DNA from: Luteimonas aestuarii
Lineage (GTDB): Bacteria > Pseudomonadota > Gammaproteobacteria > Xanthomonadales > Xanthomonadaceae
NCBI RefSeq assembly: GCF_004357985.1
Contig: NZ_SMTF01000015.1
Coordinates: forward strand, 1-64,000
Reading direction: 5' to 3'
DNA: 64,000 bases
Below are positions 35,208 through 45,401 of this stretch, in pieces. Numbering within the stretch: position 1 is the stretch's first letter; each line of letters starts with the position of its first letter. A model generated the notes under the pieces. The model did not search any database, was not told the origin of the DNA, and was given only the letters and a program-made list of their open reading frames with translations. The position numbers were made by a program, and so were the translations under genes.

Positions 35208-36269
35208 TCAACGCCTGCGTGGCGGCACGGCGAAGACGGTGATTTCCTCGCGGTCGTGGTAGAGCTGCCTGGCGCGGAGGTCGAGAGGCAGGCCCGCGCT
35301 GTCGCGGAACAGGTCCAGGCAATGGCGCGTTTCCTGCCAGCGCTTCTTCATCGGCAGCTTGAGGTTGAAGATCGCCTGTCGGCACCAGCCTTCGCGGAAC
35401 CACTCGCCCATCCGCACCGCGACGCGCGCGGGCTGCTCGACCATGTCGCACACCATCCAGTCCAGCGGTCGCTGCGGCTGCCAGCGGAAACCGTCGGCGC
35501 GCAGGTGCTCGACAAGGCCGTGTTCCAGCACGTGCGGGCGCAGCGGACCGTTGTCGATCGCGGTCACGCGCAGGCCGTGGCGTGCCAGCACCCAGGTCCA
35601 GCCGCCGGGCGCGGCGCCGAGGTCGGCGGCGGTCTTGCCATCCTGCAGCTGGCGTTCGCGGGTGGTGTCGTCGACCAGGGTCAGCAGGGCTTCTTCGAGT
35701 TTCAACGCCGAGCGCGAGGGCGCGTCGGCGTGCACTCTCAGCCGCGGGATACCGAGTGGCCAGGGCGCGCTGTCGCCGGGCTGGCTGCGGGCGACGAACG
35801 CGTGGTCGCCGGCGACGAAGCACACGTGCAGTCGCGGCAGGCGCGGGTTGTCGGTCGCGGTGAGCAGGCCCTGCTTGCGCAGGGCCGGGCGCAGGGCATT
35901 GCCGAAACTGCGTGCCAGTCCGGACAGCGGCTTGCCGGCATCGGAGTCGGGATGTTCGACGATGAGTTCGCCATGGCGGGTGCCGCCGGCATCGGTGATC
36001 GCGGCCAGCAGTGGCGTGATGCGGTCCTTCGGATCCAGCCCGCGCAACTCCGCCAACAGCACGAGCTTCTGGCGCGCGAACACCAGTGCATCGAAGGGCA
36101 GCGCCTTCGACAGCGCATCGCCATCGCCGAGGAACTCGACGAAGCCGCTGTCGCGCTGCGCGCGTGCGTACCCGGCCTCGCCCGCTTCCGCGGCGCGGTC
36201 GGTCAGTTCCGCGGCAAGGTCCGGCTCGAAGCCGGCGCGGCAATGGCAAAGCAATCCGGTCGAAGTCAT
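35208..36269 (-). CDS. rlmM: 23S rRNA 2'-O-ribose C2498 methyltransferase RlmM
   Basis: 353-residue enzyme. The N-terminal THUMP-like region begins LLCHCRAGFEPDLAAEL. A Rossmann methyltransferase domain follows, with SAM motif AADLGAAPGGWTWVLA, catalytic segment DWMVCDMVEQP and late AIFNLKLPMKKRW. Length fits E. coli RlmM (366). The chosen start gives the conserved N-terminus; the frame reads on upstream but only as a shadow. It lies 44 bases behind the deaminase gene, with a small GC palindrome in between. Confidence 0.95.
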   Translation of the reverse strand: MTSTGLLCHCRAGFEPDLAAELTDRAAEAGEAGYARAQRDSGFVEFLGDGDALSKALPFDALVFARQKLVLLAELRGLDPKDRITPLLAAITDAGGTRHGELIVEHPDSDAGKPLSGLARSFGNALRPALRKQGLLTATDNPRLPRLHVCFVAGDHAFVARSQPGDSAPWPLGIPRLRVHADAPSRSALKLEEALLTLVDDTTRERQLQDGKTAADLGAAPGGWTWVLARHGLRVTAIDNGPLRPHVLEHGLVEHLRADGFRWQPQRPLDWMVCDMVEQPARVAVRMGEWFREGWCRQAIFNLKLPMKKRWQETRHCLDLFRDSAGLPLDLRARQLYHDREEITVFAVPPRRR

Positions 36270-36279
36270 CGATGCATTG

Positions 36280-36300
36280 TAGGGCGGGCCCAGGCCCGCC
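36280..36300. repeat. Short GC palindrome TAGGGCGGGCC...CCCGCC
   Basis: Inverted repeat GGCGGGC/GCCCGCC around a short centre, located between the deaminase stop and the rlmM start. It resembles the TAGGGCGGGT palindrome at 43221-43242. It may act as a weak processing or termination hairpin; there is no T-tract. Confidence 0.5.
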
Positions 36301-36313
36301 ATCCGTCGCTGGC

Positions 36314-36889
36314 TCAGTACCTGCCGCCTTCCGATTCGCCATAGGTGCGCAGTACCGCGCGGGCGTCGTCGCGATGCAGGTCGCGCACGACTTCGATGCC
36401 GCGGCGTTGCAGTTCGCCGACCCAGTCGGCCGGCAGCGGGCCCTCGTCGAACGCGGTCAATGCTTCCACGTCCTCGCTGCGCGCGCCGATCAGCAATCGG
36501 TCGATGCCGGCCCAGACGGTGGCGCCGTAGCACTGGCAGCAGGGCTGCGCCGAGGTGGCCAGCGTGTAGGGGCCGATGGCGCGATCCTGTTCGTCGCGGT
36601 TGAGCCGCGCGCGTTGCGTGCGCTGCTGCGCCAGCATGTAGGCCATCGTCTCCGCATGCGCGACCGAGCAGCTGTGCGGCAGCACGCGGTTCACGCCGAC
36701 CGCGACGATCCGATCGTCCGGCCCGAACACCACCGCGCCGAACGGGCCACCGCTTTGTGCTTCGATGTTCCGCCGCGACAGTTCGACGGCCAGCGCCACT
36801 TTCGCGGCATCGTCGTCGTAGGTGCATGCCGCATCGACGGCATCGTGCACCCAGGCCGGCAAGGTCAGGTGGACCTGCGCGTACAGCAT
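36314..36889 (-). CDS. Nucleoside/nucleobase deaminase-family protein (zinc-dependent)
   Basis: 191-residue member of the cytidine-deaminase superfamily. The metal and catalytic motifs are HAE (in VAHAETMAYML) and PCCQC (in TSAQPCCQCYGA), with SGGPFGAVVFG upstream. The layout is closest to guanine deaminase/GuaD- or TadA-like proteins, but the substrate is not certain. TadA itself is usually shorter and starts differently. The start ATG shares its A with the stop of the upstream lipoprotein gene (TGATG). Confidence 0.82.
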   Translation of the reverse strand: MLYAQVHLTLPAWVHDAVDAACTYDDDAAKVALAVELSRRNIEAQSGGPFGAVVFGPDDRIVAVGVNRVLPHSCSVAHAETMAYMLAQQRTQRARLNRDEQDRAIGPYTLATSAQPCCQCYGATVWAGIDRLLIGARSEDVEALTAFDEGPLPADWVGELQRRGIEVVRDLHRDDARAVLRTYGESEGGRY

Positions 36890-37263
36890 CAGCGGTCCAC
36901 CTGCAGCGGGCCGGTCACGGCCTGGCATTGGCCCTGCACGCAATCGCAGGCCTGGATGTCCTGCCAGCCGCAGATCGAGCTGGTGCCGGTGCGTTCGCAT
37001 TCGGCGCGCACGGCGTCGGGATCGACCGGACTGTCCTTGTTGACGCAGGCGGGGAAGTAGCCGCAGCAGTTGCCGACGTTCTTCACTTCGCAATCGCCGG
37101 CCACCTTGCACGACAGGTCGGGCGTGCCGGGTCCCGCCGCGACGACGCCCGCCGCAGGTGGCGGGCTGGCGTTCGGCGCGTCCTCGGCGGCGCCGTTGGG
37201 CGCGGCGCAGGCGGTGGCCAGCAGTGCGAGCAGCATGGCGACGACGAACGCATGCATGCGCAT
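36889..37263 (-). CDS. Cysteine-rich lipoprotein of unknown function
   Basis: 124 residues. The signal peptide VVAMLLALLATAC ends in a lipobox (TAC), so the protein should be lipid-anchored. The mature part has a short Pro/Ala linker and then a compact domain with ten cysteines (DLSCKVAGDC, GNCCGYFPAC, then CER, SICGW and CDCVQGQC), enough for five disulfides. I know no function for this domain. The start is set by a perfect AGGAGG six bases upstream (37270-37275); an upstream in-frame ATG overlapping the glnS stop lacks such a site. It lies between glnS and the deaminase gene in one operon. Confidence 0.82.
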   Translation of the reverse strand: MRMHAFVVAMLLALLATACAAPNGAAEDAPNASPPPAAGVVAAGPGTPDLSCKVAGDCEVKNVGNCCGYFPACVNKDSPVDPDAVRAECERTGTSSICGWQDIQACDCVQGQCQAVTGPLQVDR

Positions 37264-37269
37264 GGGCAG

Positions 37270-37274
37270 CCTCC

Positions 37275-37275
<1 letters not shown>
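37270..37275 (-). promoter_or_regulatory. Ribosome-binding site AGGAGG that fixes the lipoprotein start
   Basis: AGGAGG on the minus strand lies six bases before ATG 37263. It favours this start over the ATG at 37278, which overlaps the end of glnS. Confidence 0.75.
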
Positions 37276-39029
<1,754 letters not shown>

Positions 39030-39185
39030 TCGGCTTCAGGGGCGGGGAAACCGCCAGTTTAGCCGAGCTGGCGATGCGGGCCTGCCCGGGCGCGCGCCCG
39101 GGCCCATGTGAAGAGCGGCTTGCCCACGGGCGTGGCATGCTTTCCATAGCGTGACGCAGGTCCGTTTCGATGGCACGCGGTTTGC

Positions 39186-41474
39186 TTGCCGATATCGGCA
39201 GAAGGCTTCGATACGTCTGCGCACGGTGCTGGACGCAACCGGAGGCGCGCGCCACAGGGGGAGAGTCTGAATCCGTTCCGTACACCCGAGTCCGGCAAGC
39301 ATGAGTGGCTGTTCGCTGGCTGCATGGCCGTGCTGCTGTCGCTGTTCGCCGCGGTCGTGACCGGGGCCGTCCCGCATGCCGGCGACGACCTGGGCGTTGC
39401 CGTGGGCGGGATGGGTGCCGAGGACGGCATGCCGGCATGGCAGGAGCGCAACGTGGTGCAGTTGCCGGGCGGCCATCGTCGCGAGACCACGGTCTGGCTA
39501 CGGTTCTCGCTTCCACCGGTCGCGACCGACGAATCCCGCTGGGTGCTGCGACTGCCCCGGGACCCGGTGGATGGCATCGAGTTGCGACGCGACGGCTGGC
39601 GCAGTACGCGCTACGGCTTCTACACCCCACAGCGCGTCGAGGGCCTGCTGCCCGGGGGCTATGTTTTTCCCCTGCCACTGGCATGGCAGGGCGAAACGCA
39701 GCTGGTGATGCAAGTCGACAGCAGCCTGCGCGGTGCATTCACGCCCAAGCTGATGCGCGAATCGGACGCGATGCGCATCGAGCAGTACGGCGCGGCGACT
39801 GCAGCGATGGTCTATGCCAGCCTGTTCACGCTCGCCTTGCTGGCGCTTGCGTTGTTCTCCGCGGCGCGGGACCGCATGTTCCTGGTGTTCTTCGGGTTCT
39901 CGCTGTTGGCGTTGGTGACATTGGCCGGCGTCAACGGGCATCTGTACCAGCTGCCGGGCCTGCGGCTGTTCGCGGCATGGGGGGCCATGGGCCTGTGTGC
40001 ACTGGCGTTCCTGTTTGGTGCCGGATGGCTGCAGGTGCTGGTGCGCTACGTCGGCCTGCAGGCCACGCATCCGTCCGCGCGCCGTGCGATCGATGGTTAT
40101 TGCCTGGTGTTGGTGGGGGGCGCGGCGCTGTGCCTGCTCAACGTCGAACTGCTGGTGCCGTGGACGCAGCCGTTCGCCAGCGCCGCCCTCGCCGTGGTGG
40201 GGGTGCTCGGCGTATTGATGCTGGTCGACGCCGGACTGCGTCGTGTGCCGATGGCGTGGCCGCTGGCGGTGCTGTCGCTGGCGACCGGCATCGGTGCGTT
40301 GCTGATGGAGCTGTCCGCGCGCGGGCAGGTGCCTGAATTGCTGCTGGTGCGCTACGGCTATCAGTTGGGCCTGGTGGTCAGCATCGCCATCCTCGCCGTC
40401 GGGCTGATCGGTCGCATCAGCGAATATCGCTACCAGCGGGACCGCGAACAGCTGGCGCGTGCCGATACCGAGCGCCGGATGGAGCGGGAGGCCAGCCGTT
40501 CCAACCTGGCCGCCGAGCTGCAGACCGAACTGCGTGCGCTGCCGGTGGGCGACGTGGAATGGACGGCGTTCCGCCTGCTGCTCGACCACCTGTCGCGCCT
40601 GATGCCGCTGGAAAGTGCGTCGGCGGTTGTGCGCGGCTACCACGGCCAGGACCTGCTGCTGGTCGAACCGCTGGAAGCGAAGCAGCCGATACAGCAGAGC
40701 ATCGAGAAGCGGCTGCTTGCGCTCAAGCGTCAGTGCGCCAACGGCCTGCCCCTGCAGCAGCCGGTGACGGCGGAAGGTGTGCGCGCGTCGCTGGGCATCG
40801 AGGCGCTGTTGCCGCTTCCGATCCGCGCGCCGGCATGGGGCGGGCTGCTGCTCCGGCGCAAGGGCGGCGACGGATTCACCACGGAGGAGTTGTCGCTCGC
40901 CGGTGAGCTGGCCCGCCTGACCCTGCTGCAGATCGACCAAGCGGTGGCGGCGATCCAGCTGCGTCGTTCGGCCGAGGTGGATGCACTGACCGGCAGCTTC
41001 AACCGCCGCACCATCGACCAGTGGATGACGCGCGCGTTCGACGACGCGCAGCGCGACGGCCAGCCGGTGTCGGTGCTGTTCATCGACCTGGACCATTTCA
41101 AGTCGGTCAACGACCGCTATGGCCATGCCTGCGGTGATTTCTGCCTGCGCAACGTGGCATCCACCCTGCGCGCCGCGCTGCCCGAAGGCGACCTGTTCGG
41201 GCGCTATGGCGGCGAAGAGTTCATCGCGGTGCTGCCCGGCAGGGGCGGGGCCGCGGCGCGGGTGATTGGCGAACAGCTGCGCGTCGCGGTGGAGAACATG
41301 CAGCTTGACTGGTCGGGCCAGGCCTTGCCGCTCACCGTCAGCGTGGGCGTCGCCACCCGGCGCGACAACGAGGACACGCCGGCGGCCACCCTGGACCGTG
41401 CCGACAAGGCGCTGTACGCGGCCAAGCGCAACGGCCGCAACTGCGTGCAGGTGGCGCCCGCCGTGTTCAGTTGA
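39186..41474 (+). CDS. Membrane diguanylate cyclase with 7TMR-DISM sensory module
   Basis: Up to 762 residues. A signal-like hydrophobic N-terminus is followed by a periplasmic 7TMR-DISM extracellular domain (about 75-200) and seven hydrophobic helices (about 205-410). A coiled-coil linker, a GAF-like domain (about 450-580) and a C-terminal GGDEF domain complete it. The active-site loop is GRYGGEEF, so c-di-GMP synthesis is expected. The inhibitory I-site RxxD is replaced by PEGD, so product inhibition is probably lost. The start is uncertain: the longest frame begins with TTG, and no ATG occurs before residue 48. It may feed c-di-GMP into type IV pilus or DUF1631/PilZ-like outputs in this region; this is inference. 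Confidence 0.9.
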   Translation: MPISAEGFDTSAHGAGRNRRRAPQGESLNPFRTPESGKHEWLFAGCMAVLLSLFAAVVTGAVPHAGDDLGVAVGGMGAEDGMPAWQERNVVQLPGGHRRETTVWLRFSLPPVATDESRWVLRLPRDPVDGIELRRDGWRSTRYGFYTPQRVEGLLPGGYVFPLPLAWQGETQLVMQVDSSLRGAFTPKLMRESDAMRIEQYGAATAAMVYASLFTLALLALALFSAARDRMFLVFFGFSLLALVTLAGVNGHLYQLPGLRLFAAWGAMGLCALAFLFGAGWLQVLVRYVGLQATHPSARRAIDGYCLVLVGGAALCLLNVELLVPWTQPFASAALAVVGVLGVLMLVDAGLRRVPMAWPLAVLSLATGIGALLMELSARGQVPELLLVRYGYQLGLVVSIAILAVGLIGRISEYRYQRDREQLARADTERRMEREASRSNLAAELQTELRALPVGDVEWTAFRLLLDHLSRLMPLESASAVVRGYHGQDLLLVEPLEAKQPIQQSIEKRLLALKRQCANGLPLQQPVTAEGVRASLGIEALLPLPIRAPAWGGLLLRRKGGDGFTTEELSLAGELARLTLLQIDQAVAAIQLRRSAEVDALTGSFNRRTIDQWMTRAFDDAQRDGQPVSVLFIDLDHFKSVNDRYGHACGDFCLRNVASTLRAALPEGDLFGRYGGEEFIAVLPGRGGAAARVIGEQLRVAVENMQLDWSGQALPLTVSVGVATRRDNEDTPAATLDRADKALYAAKRNGRNCVQVAPAVFS

Positions 41475-41567
41475 TCCGTTTCAATCGCGCACCTTCGACG
41501 CATGGTGCATTGCCGGTCGGCGTGCACGGACTCGATAATCCTCGCTCCTCCTTGCTTCGGTCGCGTC

Positions 41568-42503
41568 ATGCCCGCTTCCCCCGTGGACACCCGCGCGACG
41601 CTCTGGATGCTGCTGGGTGCAGCGCTGATCGGCACCAACGGGCTGATGGTGCGCTTCGCCGACGTTCCGCCCACGATCTCCGCGTTCTGGCGGATGGGCT
41701 TCGCGGGGCTGATGCTGTTGCTCATCGTGTTCGCCACCCGCAGCTGGCGGCCGCTGCCACTGCGTGCGTGGCTGTGGACGCTGGTGCCGGGCGCGGCGTT
41801 CGCACTGGACCTGTGGCTCTGGCATCGCAGCATCCTGCTGGTGGGTCCGGGGTTGGCCACGCTCCTCGCGAATGCGCAGGTGTTCTTCATGGCGCTGGCC
41901 GGCGCGTGGCTGTATCGCGAGCGCATCGGGCCGCGCTTCCTGGCGGGCATCGTGCTGGCCTTCATCGGGCTGTGGCTGCTGCTGGGCGGGCAATGGGCCA
42001 CGCTGCCGGTCGAATATCGGTGGGGCGTATGGCTGGGACTCGCCACCGGCCTGGCCTACGCCGTCTACAACCTTGGACTCAAGCGCGCGCAGAGCGAGGC
42101 GCATGGCGCGGTGGTGGCGCGCCATGCCGGCGCGGACGCGCCGATTGCGCAGGTGCTGGCGCTGGCGTCGCTGTCGTGCGCAGTGCTGCTGGCCGTGGCC
42201 GGCGTGGCCGAGGGCGCGTCGTTCGTCATCCCGTCGTGGCGCTCGCTGGCCGTGCTGTTGCTGCTGGCCGGCGCGGGACACTGCCTGAGCTGGGTATTGA
42301 TCTCGAAGGCGATGCCGCACCTGGCCGTGGCGATGGTGGGCCTGTTGCTGCTGTTGCAGCCGATCGTCGCTTTCCTGCTCGACGTGGCGCTGCTGGACCG
42401 CATGACCACGTCGCGCGAGTGGTGGGGCCTGGCGTTCAGCCTCGCGGGCATCTTCCTCGCGGGCCTCAAGGGCCGCCAACGGTTGCCGACGCAGCCGGTC
42501 TGA
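41568..42503 (+). CDS. EamA/DMT-family transporter
   Basis: 311 residues with ten hydrophobic helices in two EamA repeats. The repeats begin LWMLLGAALIGTNGLMVRFA and WGVWLGLATGLAYAVYNLGLK, and the second ends in WWGLAFSLAGIFLAGLK. Family members export or import amino acids, nucleosides or other small metabolites; the substrate is not evident. The start MPASPVDT follows a possible -10 GATAAT at 41534-41539, giving a leader of about 22 bases. An 11-bp hairpin separates it from msrA. Confidence 0.88.
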   Translation: MPASPVDTRATLWMLLGAALIGTNGLMVRFADVPPTISAFWRMGFAGLMLLLIVFATRSWRPLPLRAWLWTLVPGAAFALDLWLWHRSILLVGPGLATLLANAQVFFMALAGAWLYRERIGPRFLAGIVLAFIGLWLLLGGQWATLPVEYRWGVWLGLATGLAYAVYNLGLKRAQSEAHGAVVARHAGADAPIAQVLALASLSCAVLLAVAGVAEGASFVIPSWRSLAVLLLLAGAGHCLSWVLISKAMPHLAVAMVGLLLLLQPIVAFLLDVALLDRMTTSREWWGLAFSLAGIFLAGLKGRQRLPTQPV

Positions 42504-42518
42504 ACGACCACGCCGCTT

Positions 42519-42545
42519 GATGTGGAGGCTCTGCGCCTCCACATC
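42519..42545. terminator. Perfect 11-bp hairpin between the EamA gene and msrA
   Basis: GATGTGGAGGC and its exact complement GCCTCCACATC flank a TCTGC loop, starting 16 bases after the EamA stop codon. There is no T-tract, so it may be a Rho-assisted terminator, an mRNA-stabilising hairpin or a structured part of the msrA leader. It is unrelated in sequence to the dispersed palindromes. Confidence 0.5.
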
Positions 42546-42572
42546 ACGACCAACCCCTACGGAGTCGTCGCC

Positions 42573-43223
42573 ATGCCTGGTATCGGTGCCTGGAAACAAC
42601 GCCTGCCGCGACCGGAAGACGCCTTGCCCGGACGCGACACGCCGCTGCCGCTGCACAACGTGCACCACGTGCTGGGTGGCTCCTTGCGCGATGCGTTCAC
42701 GGGCCTGGCGCGGGTGCAGTTCGGCATGGGCTGCTTCTGGGGCGCGGAGCGCAAGTTCTGGTCGCTGCCGGGCGTGGTGACGACGGCCGTCGGGTATGCC
42801 GGAGGTTCCACGCCGAATCCCACGTATCGGGAAGTCTGTTCCGGGCAGACCGGGCACACCGAAGCGGTGCTGGTTGTCTACGACCCGGCGAAGCTGCCGT
42901 TCGATGCGTTGCTCAAGACGTTCTGGGAAAACCACGACCCCACCCAGGGGATGCGACAGGGCAACGATGTCGGCACGCAGTATCGGTCGGCGATCTACTG
43001 CGAAACCGAGGCGCAGCACGCGGCGGCGCTGGCCAGTCGCGACCTGTTCCAGCAGCGCCTGCGCGACGCGGGGCATGGCGACATCACCACCGAGATCCCC
43101 TTCCCGGCGCCGACTTTCTACTACGCCGAGGACGAACACCAGCAGTACCTGTCGAAGAATCCGATGGGCTATTGCGGCCTGGGCGGTACCGGAGTGAGTT
43201 GCCCGATCGGGATCGACGCGTAG
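42573..43223 (+). CDS. msrA: Peptide methionine sulfoxide reductase MsrA
   Basis: 216-residue enzyme that reduces methionine-S-sulfoxide in proteins. The catalytic Cys is in [14 protein letters not shown], followed by [23 protein letters not shown]-terminal Cys in [14 protein letters not shown] are likely resolving residues. The N-terminal extension [21 protein letters not shown] is typical of proteobacterial MsrA. GGAG lies eight bases ahead of the ATG. Oxidative-damage repair fits the nearby ahpCF-oxyR locus, though msrA is on the opposite strand. Confidence 0.97.
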   Translation: MPGIGAWKQRLPRPEDALPGRDTPLPLHNVHHVLGGSLRDAFTGLARVQFGMGCFWGAERKFWSLPGVVTTAVGYAGGSTPNPTYREVCSGQTGHTEAVLVVYDPAKLPFDALLKTFWENHDPTQGMRQGNDVGTQYRSAIYCETEAQHAAALASRDLFQQRLRDAGHGDITTEIPFPAPTFYYAEDEHQQYLSKNPMGYCGLGGTGVSCPIGIDA

Positions 43224-43242
43224 GGCGGGTCAAGACCCGCCC
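43221..43242. repeat. Short GC palindrome TAGGGCGGGT...ACCCGCC
   Basis: Perfect 8-bp stem GGGCGGGT/ACCCGCCC with a CAAG loop, overlapping the msrA stop and the end of the convergent unknown gene. It resembles the copy at 36280-36300. It may serve as a bidirectional transcription end for the two convergent genes. Confidence 0.55.
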
Positions 43243-43886
43243 TGTTGCCGCTCGATTCGGCAGACGTAGACCACTTCGCACGCACCCGCGCCGCTGTCGT
43301 CGCGCTTGAGCGAGCTGATCCAGCGCCAGCCGTCCGGCGCATCCACCCGGACCAGCCAGCCGTCGATGCGCACATGGTCGTCGCGGCGGACCCGGCGCAG
43401 TTCCGCGGCGACGTCCGCGCTGGACGGGATCATGTGCATGTTGGCGCTGCTGCGCACGATCTCCGCCGGCGGCAGCGGCGGGCTGCCCTGCCAGCGGTAG
43501 TGGTACCAGCGCGAGGATTGAGAGATCGACAGTCGTGACAGCACTGCGTCCTGGCGCATGGGTCCCCAGCCCAGTGCGAGGTCTGTGGGCGAGAACGTGG
43601 CCTCGCGACCGAGGCTGTAGTCGCGTCGCGACAGCACGCGCGCCTCCAGGCTGAAGCCGGCCAGCGGTGTCAGCGTGCCGTCCTGCAATGCCACCTGTGC
43701 CATGCCCCGCGGTACCGGCGTCTGCAGGGGCGCGGCACCTGCGGCCACCGCGGGCGGGGGCGGACAGTGCACGCCCCCGCCATCGGCCGGCAGCGGCGGC
43801 GCCGGGACGCGCGGCGAGTACGGCGAACGCCACCAGCCGATGGCGGCCAGCAGCAGCCCAAGGATGGCAAGCGTGCGCAGCGACAT
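43230..43886 (-). CDS. Conserved hypothetical membrane-anchored protein
   Basis: 218 residues. One N-terminal hydrophobic helix (about 4-20), then a Pro/Ala-rich spacer, and a periplasmic domain of about 150 residues rich in aromatic and Arg residues (LARVLSRRDYSLG-type segment, then LSISQSSRWYHYRWQG). It ends with DGWRWISSLKRDDSGAGACEV. I recognise this C-terminal pattern as recurring in uncharacterised proteobacterial proteins but know no function. It converges on msrA with six bases between the stops and is followed upstream by rnk on the same strand, 12 bases away. Confidence 0.72.
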   Translation of the reverse strand: MSLRTLAILGLLLAAIGWWRSPYSPRVPAPPLPADGGGVHCPPPPAVAAGAAPLQTPVPRGMAQVALQDGTLTPLAGFSLEARVLSRRDYSLGREATFSPTDLALGWGPMRQDAVLSRLSISQSSRWYHYRWQGSPPLPPAEIVRSSANMHMIPSSADVAAELRRVRRDDHVRIDGWLVRVDAPDGWRWISSLKRDDSGAGACEVVYVCRIERQQGGS

Positions 43887-43898
43887 GGTTGCGCGATG

Positions 43899-44303
43899 CT
43901 AGCCCGGCGACACGTCGAGCACGCGCAACTGCAGCGTGCGGCCACCAGGCAGGGTCCAGTCGATCGACTGTCCGGGCGACAGGCCCAGCAATGCGCTCGC
44001 CACCGGGGCGAGGATGGAGACGCGGCCCGCATCGATGTCGGCTTCGTGCGGATACACGGGCGTGATCGAGTGGCGCTCGCCACTGGCGTCGTCGACGCAT
44101 TCGACACGGGAATGCATGCCGACCACGTCGGTCGGCATGGCGTCATCGTCGATGATCTCGGCCCGCGACAGTTCCGCCATCAGCGCATCCGCGGCCGGGT
44201 GCTCGCGCCACTGCGGCGCGTCCAGCAACGCTTCGAGGCGGGTGGCGTCACGATTGGAGATGCGGAGGGAAGGGGGCAGGCCGCTGGTGGGCTGGTCGTG
44301 CAT
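43899..44303 (-). CDS. rnk: Nucleoside diphosphate kinase regulator Rnk
   Basis: 134 residues. A short N-terminal alpha-helical region is followed by a GreA/GreB-type C-terminal domain: GMHSRVECVDDASGERHSITPVYP, then ISILAPVASALLGLSPGQSIDW-like sequence. Rnk binds RNA polymerase near the secondary channel but lacks the long Gre coiled coil, as here. AGGAGT lies ahead of the ATG. It follows oxyR but is separated from it by a strong terminator, so it probably has its own promoter within the 61 bases after that terminator. Confidence 0.92.
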   Translation of the reverse strand: MHDQPTSGLPPSLRISNRDATRLEALLDAPQWREHPAADALMAELSRAEIIDDDAMPTDVVGMHSRVECVDDASGERHSITPVYPHEADIDAGRVSILAPVASALLGLSPGQSIDWTLPGGRTLQLRVLDVSPG

Positions 44304-44352
44304 GGTGGACTCCTGGTCGAATGGCGCGTGCCGGTGTGGCCGGGCACGCAAG

Positions 44353-44385
44353 AAAAAACGGGCGACGTGACTGGCGCGTCGCCCG
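44353..44385 (-). terminator. Rho-independent terminator after oxyR
   Basis: On the minus strand a 9-bp stem CGGGCGACG/CGTCGCCCG (44377-44385 with 44359-44367) with a 9-base loop is followed by six T residues (44358-44353). It lies 62 bases after the oxyR stop and closes the ahpC-ahpF-oxyR unit. Confidence 0.88.
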
Positions 44386-44446
44386 CTGCGGGAGTGTCGA
44401 CAGTACCGCCGCGACTGCACGCTTTCAAGCGTGTCGCGGCGGTCGT

Positions 44447-45391
44447 TCAGAGCATGTCCGGCGGTGTCGTTTGCCGTGGGTCGGCCGGATCGGTGCGCAG
44501 CAAGGCGTCGGGCAGCTGGCGGATGCTGGCGGCGAGGCGCTTGAGGAAGCCATCCATCGCCGTGCTGCGCCGCCAGTACAGCGCGATGCGCCGGCTGGGT
44601 TGCGGATCCTTGAACGGCAGCAGGCGGATGCTGGGTGGCTGCGCCACCGGCGGCTGCACGGCCAGGCTGGGCAGCAGGGTCATGCCGACGTTCGCCGCCA
44701 CCATCTGCCGCAGGGTTTCCAGGCTGGTGGCGCGGAATTCGGTCTTCTCGCTGGCACCCGACAGGTGGCACACGTCGAGCGTCTGCTGGCGCAGGCAGTG
44801 GCCGTCCTCGAGCAGCAACAGGTCTTCGTTGGCCAGGTCGCCCACGGACAGCGAAGTACGCTGTGCGAACGCGTGGTGCGCCGGCACCGCCAGCACGAAC
44901 GATTCCTCGAACAGGAATTCGCCATGCAACTGGTCGTCGTGGATCGGTTCGGCCAGGATCGCCGCGTCCAGCCGGCCGTCGCGCAGCCGCGCGAGCAGCA
45001 GTTCGCTTTTTTCCTCGACCAGCAGCAACTGCAGCTCGGGAAAGCGTTCGCGGATGCCCGGGATCACGTGCGGCAGCAGGTATGGCCCCAGCGTGGGGAA
45101 GATGCCCAGGCGCACGGTGCCGGCCTCGGGCGCCTGGCTGCGGCGCGCGGCTTCCTTCATCTGTTCGACGTCGCCCACGATGCGGCGTGCGCGTTCGGCG
45201 ATGTCGCTGCCGACCGCGGTCAGCATCACCTTGCGCGGCGCGCGTTCGAACAGCGCCACGCCCAGTTCTTCCTCCAGCTTGCGGATCTGCGTGGACAGCG
45301 TGGGTTGGCTGACGAAGCACGCGGCCGCGGCGCGCCCGAAATGCCTGTGGTCGGCGAGCGCGATCAGGTAGTTGAGGTCGCGCAGGTTCAT
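44447..45391 (-). CDS. oxyR: LysR-family peroxide sensor OxyR
   Basis: 314 residues. N-terminal LysR helix-turn-helix (MNLRDLNYLIALADHRHFGRAA, then SQPTLSTQIRKLEEELG) and a C-terminal sensor domain in which the two redox cysteines appear at the OxyR spacing (EDGHCLRQQTLDVC), forming the peroxide-sensing disulfide. It activates peroxide-defence genes by binding four-part ATAG/CTAT sites; such a site lies upstream of ahpC. It begins ten bases after ahpF on the same strand, so oxyR is probably part of the ahpC-ahpF transcript and autoregulated. The orfX that follows oxyR in Xanthomonas is not present here. Confidence 0.97.
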   Translation of the reverse strand: MNLRDLNYLIALADHRHFGRAAAACFVSQPTLSTQIRKLEEELGVALFERAPRKVMLTAVGSDIAERARRIVGDVEQMKEAARRSQAPEAGTVRLGIFPTLGPYLLPHVIPGIRERFPELQLLLVEEKSELLLARLRDGRLDAAILAEPIHDDQLHGEFLFEESFVLAVPAHHAFAQRTSLSVGDLANEDLLLLEDGHCLRQQTLDVCHLSGASEKTEFRATSLETLRQMVAANVGMTLLPSLAVQPPVAQPPSIRLLPFKDPQPSRRIALYWRRSTAMDGFLKRLAASIRQLPDALLRTDPADPRQTTPPDML

Positions 45392-45401
45392 TGCAGCTGG
45401 A

